From JACVRW01 sp036009005 (lineage in GTDB: Bacteria > Actinomycetota > Thermoleophilia > Solirubrobacterales > Thermoleophilaceae): a stretch of DNA of 6,426 bases. Under the pieces are notes generated by a model. It saw only the letters and a list, made by a program, of their open reading frames with translations. It had not been told where the DNA came from and did not search any database. A program made the translations under genes and the position numbers. The stretch is taken from positions 1 to 6,426 of the forward strand of contig DASYMP010000093.1 of the NCBI GenBank assembly GCA_036009005.1. The letters run 5' to 3'. Shown in pieces: positions 1 through 5,657 of the stretch. Position 1 is the stretch's first letter, and each line of letters begins with the position of its first letter.

Positions 1-513
1 GACCCCGCGGACCTCCGTGACGCGCTCGACCTGTCGCAGTCGAAGCTGATGACCGCCCTGACCCGGCTCGAGGACGCCGGCCTCGTCGAGATCCGCGCGG
101 ACGGCAGGGTCGACGCAAGCGCGGTGGACGGCGAGGACCTCGAGGATGCCGTCGAGCGCGCCGCCCGGGCCGCCGAGGAGCGCCGCGCGTTCGATGGCTC
201 GCGGCTCGAGATGATGCGCGCCTACGCGGAGCACGACGGCTGCCGGCGCGCGTTCATCCTCAGCTACTTCGGCGAGCACGCGCCGGCGGAATGTGGGAAC
301 TGCGACAACTGCGAGCTCGGCCGGAGCGGCGGCGAGCCCGTCGACGTGCCGTTCGAGGTGGGCGCGTCGGTCACGCACCCGGAGTGGCGTGACGGCGTCG
401 TGCAGCGCTACGACGGCGACCAGGTGGTGGTGCTGTTCGACTCGGTGGGCTACAAGACGCTGTCGCTCGCGCTGGTCGGCGAGCGCGGCCTGCTCGAAGC
501 CACGCCCTCCTAG
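1..513 (+). CDS. RecQ-family ATP-dependent DNA helicase, C-terminal part (5' end outside window)
   Basis: The frame is open from base 1 and ends at TAG 511-513, giving 170 residues. The helicase core lies upstream of the window. Residues about 8-33 look like a winged-helix recognition segment (QSKLMTALTRLEDAGLVEI). A helix with MMRAYAE follows, then a RecQ zinc-binding subdomain with cysteines at residues 81, 98, 101 and 104. That 17-3-3 spacing matches the zinc ligands of E. coli RecQ. The last ~50 residues (from VTHPEW, residue 124) form a small beta-rich module containing VVLFDSVGYKTLSL, which I recall as typical of actinobacterial RecQ tails. No HRDC domain follows. RecQ enzymes unwind DNA 3'-5' during recombination and repair. 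The debranching-enzyme start lies only 10 nt downstream, so the two may be co-transcribed, although the functions are unrelated. Family assignment is confident; the exact RecQ subtype is not. Confidence 0.9.
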   Translation, partial: DPADLRDALDLSQSKLMTALTRLEDAGLVEIRADGRVDASAVDGEDLEDAVERAARAAEERRAFDGSRLEMMRAYAEHDGCRRAFILSYFGEHAPAECGNCDNCELGRSGGEPVDVPFEVGASVTHPEWRDGVVQRYDGDQVVVLFDSVGYKTLSLALVGERGLLEATPS

Positions 514-523
514 CCTCGTGACC

Positions 524-2635
524 ATGGCCAGCTCGCTCGGCTCCATCAACCTCGCGGAGACACTCGTCATCAAGGACGGCAACGTCTTCATGATCACCCT
601 CCGCGACGGCCGGGTTCCGGCGGGCGGCGCTCATCCGCTCGGTCTGTGGTTCCGGGACTGCAGGTTCCTGTGCGCACATGAGCTGCGCGTCGCCGGTGAG
701 CTGCCGCGTCTTCTCACCTCGACGGACGCCGAGGGCAGCTCCGCCGTGCACGAGCTCACGAACCCCAACCTCGAGCTCGGCGACGGCGAGCGGCTCCCCG
801 CGGAGAGCCTGCGCATCCGGGTCGAGCGTCGCGCCGAGGCGGCCGGAGCGCTTCGCCAGCGGATCGCCGTTCGGAGCTACCACCGCGCGCCGGTGAGCCT
901 CCCGCTCGAGCTTCGCCTCGGGGCGGACTTCCTCCCCATGCTGGAGCTGCGCGGCATCGTGCCGCCGCACGAGTGCCCGGCCGCGGACACCGACGCCGGC
1001 GGCTTTGCGACCGTCGGCCGCGACGGCGTGCGGCGCACGACCGCGGTGCGCGCCACGCCGGAGGCGCGCCTGGGCCGCGACGGCGTGCTGAGCTTCGACC
1101 TGGAGCTCGAGGCGCGCGGCGCGGCCGAGGTGCTGCTCGACCTCGAGGTCTCCGAGGAGGACGGCGATCCGCAGTCCGTGTCGCCGAACGGCCACGAGGA
1201 CGCCACGAAGATCGGCTCCGACGACCAGCTCTTCGACCGCATCCTCAGGCGCTCGCTCGACGATCTCGGGCTGCTCCGCTCGGAGCTCGACGGCCACTCC
1301 TACCACGCCGCGGGCCTCCCCTGGTTCGCGACGCTGTTCGGGCGCGACAGCATCGTCAGCGCGTTCCAGACGCTGTCGTTCGTGCCCGGCATCGCCGCGG
1401 GAACGGTGCGCCTGCTCGCCGGGCGGCTGGGCGAGCGCTACGACGACGCGCACGACGAGGAACCGGGCAAGGTGGTGCACGAGCTGCGCGTGGGCGAGCC
1501 GGCCGGGCTCGGCGAGACACCGTTCGCGCGTTACTACGGGAGCGTCGACGCGACGCCGCTGTTCCTCTGCCTCCTGTGCCGCCACACGGACTGGTCCGGC
1601 AACCTCGACCTGTTCCGCGAGCTGCGCGAGCCCGCCGAGAGGGCGCTCGAGTGGATCGACCGCTACGGCGACCTCGACGGTGACGGGCTGATCGAGTACA
1701 GCCGCCGCGCGCCTCACGGGCTCGAGACCCAGGGGTGGAAGGACTCCCCCGACGGGATCCCCGACGCGGCGGGCCGGCCGCTCGCCGCGCCGGTCGCGCT
1801 CGTGGAGGCCCAGGGCTACGTGATCCGCGCGAAGCGGCTGATGGCGCGCATGTTCGAGCTCGACGGCGAGGGCGCGCGCGCGGAGCGCCTGCGCGACGAG
1901 GCCACGGCGCTCGAGGGCGAGCTCGAGCGTTTCTGGCTGCCAGACGAGGGTGGCTACGCGATCGGGCTGGATCGCGACAAGCGGCCGGGGTCCGGGCTCA
2001 CGTCAAACCAGGGCCACCTGCTCTGGGCGGGCGCCCTGAGCGACGAGCGTGCCCGCAGAGTCCGCGATGTGCTGATGGGCGAGGACATGTTCACCGGCTG
2101 GGGCGTGCGCACGCTCGCGGAGAGCCATCCCGCCTACAACGCGCTCGGCTACCACACCGGCTCGGTGTGGCCGCACGACACCGCGCTGATCGCGACCGGC
2201 CTGCGCCGCTACGGCTTCGACGAGGACTTCGCGCTGATCTTCGACGGGCTGCTCGAGGCCGCGTCGCGCTTCGGCGACCACCGGCTCCCGGAGCTGTTCG
2301 CGGGCTTCACGCGCGAGGATCCTGGCGAGCCGGTGCCCTACCCGGTCGCGTGCCGCCCGCAGGCGTGGGCAGCGGGTTCGATCCCCTTCCTCCTCGAGTG
2401 CGGCCTCGGGCTCGACCCGGACGCGCTCAACGGGCGGCTGCGGATCGTGCGACCGTCGCTCCCGCGCTGGCTCGAGCGGGTGGATGTCACCGGCCTCAGG
2501 CTCGGCGACGCGCGCATCGACCTGCGCTTCGAGTGCGCCGACGGCCACGTGACGCTCGCCGACGCGCGCGTCGAGGGAGGCGCGGAGGTGGTGCTCGAGA
2601 CGGCGGGCGACCGTCGCGGGCTCGCCGACGGCTAG
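524..2635 (+). CDS. Glycogen debranching enzyme-like protein (amylo-alpha-1,6-glucosidase family)
   Basis: This 703-residue protein has two domains. Residues ~10-215 are beta-rich and fit the GDE_N_bis-type N-terminal domain (IKDGNVFMITLRDGR, LWFRDCRFL). Residues ~230-640 form an (alpha/alpha)6-barrel catalytic region. Landmarks are GLPWFATLFGRDS (264-276), EPGKVVHELR (313-322), YYGSVDATPLF (337-347), GWKDSPDGIP (404-413), SNQGHLLWAG (494-503), GYHTGSVWPHD (542-552) and the ELF of LPELFAGF (588-595). A short beta-rich tail follows. Conserved Asp and Glu in these motifs are candidate active-site acids, but I do not assign them individually. The family hydrolyses alpha-1,6 branch glucose in glycogen-like glucans; related members act on other glycosides, so substrate is inferred. 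Length suits the family, and there is no signal peptide, so it is cytoplasmic. ATG 524 is preferred; in-frame GTG 518 is possible. Neither has a clear ribosome binding site. Confidence 0.88.
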   Translation: MASSLGSINLAETLVIKDGNVFMITLRDGRVPAGGAHPLGLWFRDCRFLCAHELRVAGELPRLLTSTDAEGSSAVHELTNPNLELGDGERLPAESLRIRVERRAEAAGALRQRIAVRSYHRAPVSLPLELRLGADFLPMLELRGIVPPHECPAADTDAGGFATVGRDGVRRTTAVRATPEARLGRDGVLSFDLELEARGAAEVLLDLEVSEEDGDPQSVSPNGHEDATKIGSDDQLFDRILRRSLDDLGLLRSELDGHSYHAAGLPWFATLFGRDSIVSAFQTLSFVPGIAAGTVRLLAGRLGERYDDAHDEEPGKVVHELRVGEPAGLGETPFARYYGSVDATPLFLCLLCRHTDWSGNLDLFRELREPAERALEWIDRYGDLDGDGLIEYSRRAPHGLETQGWKDSPDGIPDAAGRPLAAPVALVEAQGYVIRAKRLMARMFELDGEGARAERLRDEATALEGELERFWLPDEGGYAIGLDRDKRPGSGLTSNQGHLLWAGALSDERARRVRDVLMGEDMFTGWGVRTLAESHPAYNALGYHTGSVWPHDTALIATGLRRYGFDEDFALIFDGLLEAASRFGDHRLPELFAGFTREDPGEPVPYPVACRPQAWAAGSIPFLLECGLGLDPDALNGRLRIVRPSLPRWLERVDVTGLRLGDARIDLRFECADGHVTLADARVEGGAEVVLETAGDRRGLADG

Positions 2636-2636
2636 C

Positions 2637-3065
2637 TCAGCGCGGCGGCGCGTCCAGCACGAAGATCTCGAACCCGTACTCGGGCCTGAAGACGATCTGG
2701 CTGTGGTACCCGATCACGGTCCGGCCCGTGAGGCGCTCGACCGCCTCCGTCGTCGCGTCGGCCATCGCCTCCTGGAAGCGCAGCCGGTACTCGCGGACGA
2801 GCTTCTCCTCGCCCGCGGCGACGAGCGTCTCCTCGTTCCGGGTAAGGCCGCCCTGGAGAACGCACAGAACGTAGTTGTCGTTCACGTACGTCTTCGCCTT
2901 CGTGGGGCCCTTGCCGTAGAACTCCTTCTTCAGGCCGACCATGGCGTTCGAGATGTCCGCGAGCAGGCCGGGCTTGCGCTCGGTCTCGACGCCCACGGTC
3001 CAGTCCGGATCGGTGAGCCGCGACGCCGCTTCGGCGGGCGCCGCCTGCTGCTGATCGTCGGCCAC
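2637..3065 (-). CDS. DUF2294 / MpsC-like domain protein
   Basis: A 142-residue soluble protein starting at GTG (3065-3063) and ending at TGA. The core, residues ~34-139, matches my recollection of the DUF2294 family (PF10057), now linked to MpsC. Landmarks are ISNAMVGLKKEFYGKGPTKA (38-57), YVNDNYVLCVLQGGLTRNEETL and, near the end, TGRTVIGYHSQI followed by FEIFVL. An extra ~33-residue, Gln/Ala-rich N-terminal stretch precedes the core. MpsC is named from the staphylococcal MpsABC membrane-potential and sodium/bicarbonate system, but its biochemical role is unclear. No MpsA or MpsB gene is visible here. The gene follows the Rieske flavoprotein gene on the same strand by 11 nt, so it is probably second in a two-gene operon. 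The only purine-rich element upstream (GGGGAT) lies about 15 nt from the GTG and overlaps the preceding stop, so translation may depend on coupling. Family call good, function unknown. Confidence 0.8.
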   Translation of the reverse strand: MADDQQQAAPAEAASRLTDPDWTVGVETERKPGLLADISNAMVGLKKEFYGKGPTKAKTYVNDNYVLCVLQGGLTRNEETLVAAGEEKLVREYRLRFQEAMADATTEAVERLTGRTVIGYHSQIVFRPEYGFEIFVLDAPPR

Positions 3066-3076
3066 TGGGCGCGATT

Positions 3077-4441
3077 CTATCCCCGTTCTGGTCGCGCGTC
3101 GCGAAGCGGCCGCACCGCCGGCCCCTCGATCACCTCGCCGCTCGCGGCGAAGCGCGAGCCGTGGCAGGGGCAGTCCCAGGTCTCCTCGGCCGAGTTCCAG
3201 TCGAGCAGGCAGCCCATGTGGGTGCAGCGGGGCGCCCCGCGCTTCGTGACGCGGTCAGCGACGAAGTGGTAGGCCACGTTCGCGTTCTCCTTCGCGAACG
3301 TGGGCGCGCTCGCGCGCGGGCGCAGCCTGTTCGGGTCGAAGAGGTCGGCCCAGGCGTGCTCCCGCCCGGCCACCTGCGCGGCGAGCAGCTCCGCCGCGGC
3401 CGTGCCCATCGCGAGGCCCCATTTCTTGAAGCCGGTGGCGACCCACAGGTTCGACGAGAGCGGGTCGTGGCGGCCCACGTACGGAACGCCGTCCACGGGC
3501 ATCTGGTCCTGCGTGGCCCAGCGCAGCTCCGGCTCGATGCCGAAGCGCTCGCGCGCCCAGGCAGCGAGCCGCTCGTAGCGCTCCCCCGCGTCCGCCTGCC
3601 CTGTCTTGTGGCTCTCGCCGCCCACGAGCAGCCAGTCGCCGTGGGCGCGGATCGAGTGCGCGGGCGACTCGGTCGACAGGTACATGCCGCCAGGCACGGC
3701 GCCGGTCCGCGCGGCGACAACGTAGGAGCGCTCCGGGTGGCAGCGCGCGAAGTAGAGGCCGCGATCGAGGAACGAGAGATGGCTCGCGATCACGACGTGG
3801 GTGGCGTGCACGCGCGCGCCGCCGGCTGTGTTCAGCGTGCCGGAGTCGATGCCGGTCACGCGCGTGTCCTCGTGAAGCGGCCCGCGCAGCGTCGCGGCGA
3901 GGCCGTCGAGGTACTTCACCGGGTGGAACTCCGCCTGCTCGTCGAAGCGCACCGCGCCGGCGACCGGGAAGGGCAGGTCGAGCTCCTCCACGAACGAGGC
4001 AGGCAGGCCCAGCTCTCGGGCGAGCGCCGCCTCGGCGCGAACGGCCTCGAGGTCGGCGTGGTCCTCGGCGTAGGTGTAGTTCGGCTTGCGCCGCAGGTCG
4101 CAGTCGATTCCGAGCTCACCGGCCAGCTCGAAGACGCGGGCGATCCCGGCCTCGTTCGCCCGGCCGTAGACGAGCGCCTTGTCGCGCCCGAGGTTGCGCT
4201 CGAGCTGCGTGTAGGTGAGCCCGTGCAGCGAGCTGAGCTTGGCGGTGTTGTAGCCGCTGGCGCCGGCGGCCACGTGCCGCATCTCGAGGACGGCGACCCT
4301 CAGGCCCTCGCGCTCGAGCAGAAGCGCGGTCGTCAACCCGACGATGCCCGCGCCCACCACCGCCACGTCGGCCTCGATGTCGCTGTCGAGAGCCGGCCGC
4401 GCGCGGGAGCTCCTGCCCTCGAACCACAACGATCGCAACAC
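3077..4441 (-). CDS. FAD-dependent oxidoreductase with C-terminal Rieske [2Fe-2S] domain
   Basis: A 454-residue fusion. Residues ~24-360 form a DAO-type flavoprotein with the dinucleotide-binding GAGIVG (30-35) and acidic E53 ending the second strand of the Rossmann fold. The segment GASGYNTAKLSSLHG (60-74) follows, and NLWVATGFKKWGLAMG (331-346) is the usual C-terminal FAD-contact region. Residues ~375-446 form a Rieske domain with cluster ligands C406, H408, C424 and H427. C411 and C426 sit at the disulfide positions of CTHxGC...CPCHGS, as in high-potential Rieske proteins. The architecture resembles Bacillus YhfW, whose substrate I do not know. An amine or amino-acid-like donor passing electrons from FAD to the cluster is inference. 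No signal peptide is seen. Start GTG 4441 has AGG 8 nt upstream, and the next Met (residue 54) lies beyond the FAD motif, so the start must be near here. First gene of a unit with the DUF2294 gene. Confidence 0.9.
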   Translation of the reverse strand: MLRSLWFEGRSSRARPALDSDIEADVAVVGAGIVGLTTALLLEREGLRVAVLEMRHVAAGASGYNTAKLSSLHGLTYTQLERNLGRDKALVYGRANEAGIARVFELAGELGIDCDLRRKPNYTYAEDHADLEAVRAEAALARELGLPASFVEELDLPFPVAGAVRFDEQAEFHPVKYLDGLAATLRGPLHEDTRVTGIDSGTLNTAGGARVHATHVVIASHLSFLDRGLYFARCHPERSYVVAARTGAVPGGMYLSTESPAHSIRAHGDWLLVGGESHKTGQADAGERYERLAAWARERFGIEPELRWATQDQMPVDGVPYVGRHDPLSSNLWVATGFKKWGLAMGTAAAELLAAQVAGREHAWADLFDPNRLRPRASAPTFAKENANVAYHFVADRVTKRGAPRCTHMGCLLDWNSAEETWDCPCHGSRFAASGEVIEGPAVRPLRDARPERG

Positions 4442-4496
4442 CGGCGCGACCTACCCGGTTTGCCGCGCCCCCACACGTGGGCATCAGTCGACTGCC
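4442..4496. promoter_or_regulatory. Divergent intergenic region with short inverted repeat
   Basis: These 55 bp separate the divergent starts of the Rieske flavoprotein (minus) and the lipoprotein operon (plus), so both promoters must be here or inside coding sequence. An inverted repeat, CCCAC-AC-GTGGG, lies at 4470-4481 and could be an operator, but 5-bp arms are weak in GC-rich DNA. For the plus strand a poor -35-like TTGCCG (4460-4465) sits 17 bp from ATCAGT (4483-4488), which resembles a -10 box only slightly. For the minus strand, AGG (4452-4450) serves as the ribosome binding site of the flavoprotein. Only the location is well supported; the individual elements are guesses. Confidence 0.3.
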
Positions 4497-4898
4497 ATGG
4501 GAGCCCGCTTCCTCGTATTCGCGTGCCTGATCGCGCTCGCGGCCACCGGCTGCGGCACAGGCGAACGCGGCGACGATGCGGCCGCCGTCACGGCGCGCTT
4601 CCACGCGGCGCTTGAAGCGGGCGACGGCCAGGCGGCCTGCCAGGAGCTGAGCGAGGACACCGCCTCGAAGCTGGAGCAGCAGGAGAAGAAGCCGTGCGAG
4701 AAGGCGATCCTCGGCCTGGAGCTGCCGAAGGGGGGCTCCGTCGCGGTGCAGCGGGTGCAGATGTTGAGCGCGTACACGAGCCTGGCCGAGGGCAGCACGG
4801 ACTTCCTCAACGAGGGGCCCGAGGGCTGGAAGATCTCCTCAGCGGGTTGCAAGCCGACCGCGCCGGGCCGGCCATACGACTGCGAGCTGGAGGGCTGA
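4497..4898 (+). CDS. Small secreted lipoprotein of unknown function
   Basis: A 133-residue protein with a lipoprotein signal peptide: Arg at 4, hydrophobic core FLVFACLIALAA (5-16) and lipobox-like AATGC with the lipidated Cys at 19. The mature part begins with a helical segment rich in Ala and Asp (DDAAAVTARFHAALEAGDGQAAC). Residues such as EGPEGWKISSAGC follow near the end. This order resembles small NTF2-like lipoproteins of actinobacteria, which is a structural guess. Four mature cysteines (in AACQEL, KPCEK, SAGCK and YDCEL) could form two disulfides outside the membrane. ATG 4497 is chosen because it places the signal peptide correctly; upstream in-frame codons run into the divergent gene. 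No Shine-Dalgarno sequence precedes it, so a leaderless or near-leaderless message is possible. First gene of the four-gene operon; its last codons carry the ribosome binding site of the next gene. I do not recognise a named family. Confidence 0.82.
   Translation: MGARFLVFACLIALAATGCGTGERGDDAAAVTARFHAALEAGDGQAACQELSEDTASKLEQQEKKPCEKAILGLELPKGGSVAVQRVQMLSAYTSLAEGSTDFLNEGPEGWKISSAGCKPTAPGRPYDCELEG
4889..4893 (+). promoter_or_regulatory. Shine-Dalgarno GGAGG for the 27-residue membrane peptide
   Basis: A consensus GGAGG lies inside the last codons of the lipoprotein gene and ends 6 nt before ATG 4900. It is the best ribosome binding site in the window and the main argument that the tiny downstream reading frame is translated. 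Confidence 0.75.
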
Positions 4899-4899
4899 G

Positions 4900-4983
4900 A
4901 TGCGAGCGATGTTCGTCGTCTATCTGGTGCTGATCGCCGCCGGAATCACGTTCTACTCCGTCATCGGCCTGATGCACAACTGA
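4900..4983 (+). CDS. 27-residue single-pass membrane peptide (small ORF)
   Basis: A complete reading frame runs from ATG 4900 to TGA 4981-4983 and encodes 27 residues. It starts MRAMFVVYLVLIAAG and ends SVIGLMHN. Residues ~4-24 are almost wholly hydrophobic and long enough to cross the membrane once. R2 at the N-terminus and a short polar C-terminus predict an N-inside orientation. Four observations support a real gene: a consensus GGAGG 6 nt upstream; a start one base after the lipoprotein stop (TGAGATG); a stop sharing its A with the start of the next gene (TGATG); and its exact filling of an otherwise unexplained 84-nt gap in a packed operon. Its role is unknown. A plausible inference is a small partner or assembly factor of the adjacent four-helix membrane protein. 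A non-functional leader that only couples translation is the main alternative. Confidence 0.72.
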   Translation: MRAMFVVYLVLIAAGITFYSVIGLMHN

Positions 4984-5657
4984 TGCGCCGCTTCCTCAAG
5001 ACGAACAGCCTCTCGATCGTCTTCCTCGTGCTGTTCCTGGCGGCGCTGTCGGGCCAGGCGGTTGCCGGCCACGCGGACTTCAACGAGGAGCAGGTGCGCC
5101 ACGGCGATCCCGAGATCACGCTGTCGCGCTACCTCGTGTCCTCCGACTTCGGCACGGCGGTGATGGAGAACTGGCAGTCGGAGTACCTCCAGTTCACGCT
5201 GTTCATCCTGCTCACCGTTTGGCTGCTCCAGCGCGGCTCGCCCGAGTCGAAGGAGCTCGACAAGTCAGGCCGCGAGTCGGACGAGCAGCAGAAGGTGGGC
5301 CCGCACGCGCAGCAGAACTCGCCGCGCTGGGCGAAGGTCGCGGGCATCAGGCGCACGCTCTACGAGAACTCGCTCGTGATCGTGATGACCTCGATCTGGC
5401 TCGCCACCTGGTTCGCGCAATCGGTGACCGGGGTCACGCAGTACAACAGCGAGCGGCTCGACCACCAGATGGACGCGGTCAGCTGGTGGCACTACCTCGG
5501 CAGGCCGGACTTCTGGGAGAAGACGCTCCAGAACTGGCAGTCCGAGTTCCTCGCCGTGGGCTCGATGGCGATCTTCGCCGTCTATCTGCGCCAGCGCGGC
5601 TCGCCGGAGTCGAAGCCGGTCGGAGCACCGCACACGGCCACCGGGATCGAGGGCTGA
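4983..5657 (+). CDS. Internally duplicated four-helix membrane protein (DUF6766-like)
   Basis: A 224-residue integral membrane protein, probably of the DUF6766 family (recognition from memory). Predicted helices lie at ~9-29, 68-82, 130-150 and 188-203. The protein is two copies of one ~83-residue unit: residues 8-90 and 129-211 align without gaps at an offset of 121. Shared residues include NSL, the QxVxG end of the first helix, YL and DF in the loop, NWQSE before the second helix, and an identical QRGSPESK after it. A charged linker (91-128) joins the copies. MRRFLK at the start and basic residues in the linker put both ends and the linker inside, with the two 35-residue loops outside. Function unknown; no catalytic or metal-binding motif stands out. 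ATG 4983 shares a base with the preceding TGA and has no Shine-Dalgarno sequence, which suggests translation by coupling. Confidence 0.85.
   Translation: MRRFLKTNSLSIVFLVLFLAALSGQAVAGHADFNEEQVRHGDPEITLSRYLVSSDFGTAVMENWQSEYLQFTLFILLTVWLLQRGSPESKELDKSGRESDEQQKVGPHAQQNSPRWAKVAGIRRTLYENSLVIVMTSIWLATWFAQSVTGVTQYNSERLDHQMDAVSWWHYLGRPDFWEKTLQNWQSEFLAVGSMAIFAVYLRQRGSPESKPVGAPHTATGIEG
5649..5653 (+). promoter_or_regulatory. Shine-Dalgarno-like GAGGG before the F420 oxidoreductase
   Basis: GAGGG lies in the final codons of the membrane-protein gene, 3 nt before ATG 5657. The spacing is short, so it probably acts together with stop-start overlap (TGATG). The same nine bases, GAGGGCTGA, also end the lipoprotein gene. 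Confidence 0.5.

Noticed and set aside
293..523. Extension of the debranching enzyme to an upstream in-frame ATG at 293
   Set aside because: It would overlap the RecQ zinc-site and tail codons for 221 nt, and the added residues are Ser/Arg/Ala-rich shadow sequence; ATG 524 directly precedes the family-like N-terminus.
371..1717. Long minus-strand open frame (448 codons) opposite RecQ and the debranching enzyme
   Set aside because: Arg/Ala/Val-rich low-complexity translation with no domain logic, spanning two well-supported genes; a typical GC-rich antisense shadow.
2611..2631. Inverted repeat CCGTCG / CGACGG with 9-nt loop just before the debranching-enzyme stop, as a terminator
   Set aside because: Only six base pairs, lies within coding sequence and has no T-run on either strand; such repeats are frequent by chance at this GC content.
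1735..2874. Plus-strand frame of 379 codons inside the debranching enzyme
   Set aside because: Out-of-frame Arg/Ala/Gly-rich translation overlapping conserved catalytic motifs of the true frame.
4344..4496. Upstream ATG 4344 as the lipoprotein start
   Set aside because: It would add 51 residues overlapping the divergent flavoprotein and bury the signal peptide; ATG 4497 gives a proper lipoprotein signal.
3161..4615. Long plus-strand open frame (484 codons) opposite the Rieske flavoprotein
   Set aside because: It covers a gene with intact FAD and Rieske motifs, and its translation is repetitive Arg/Val/Ala/Gly without any recognisable fold.
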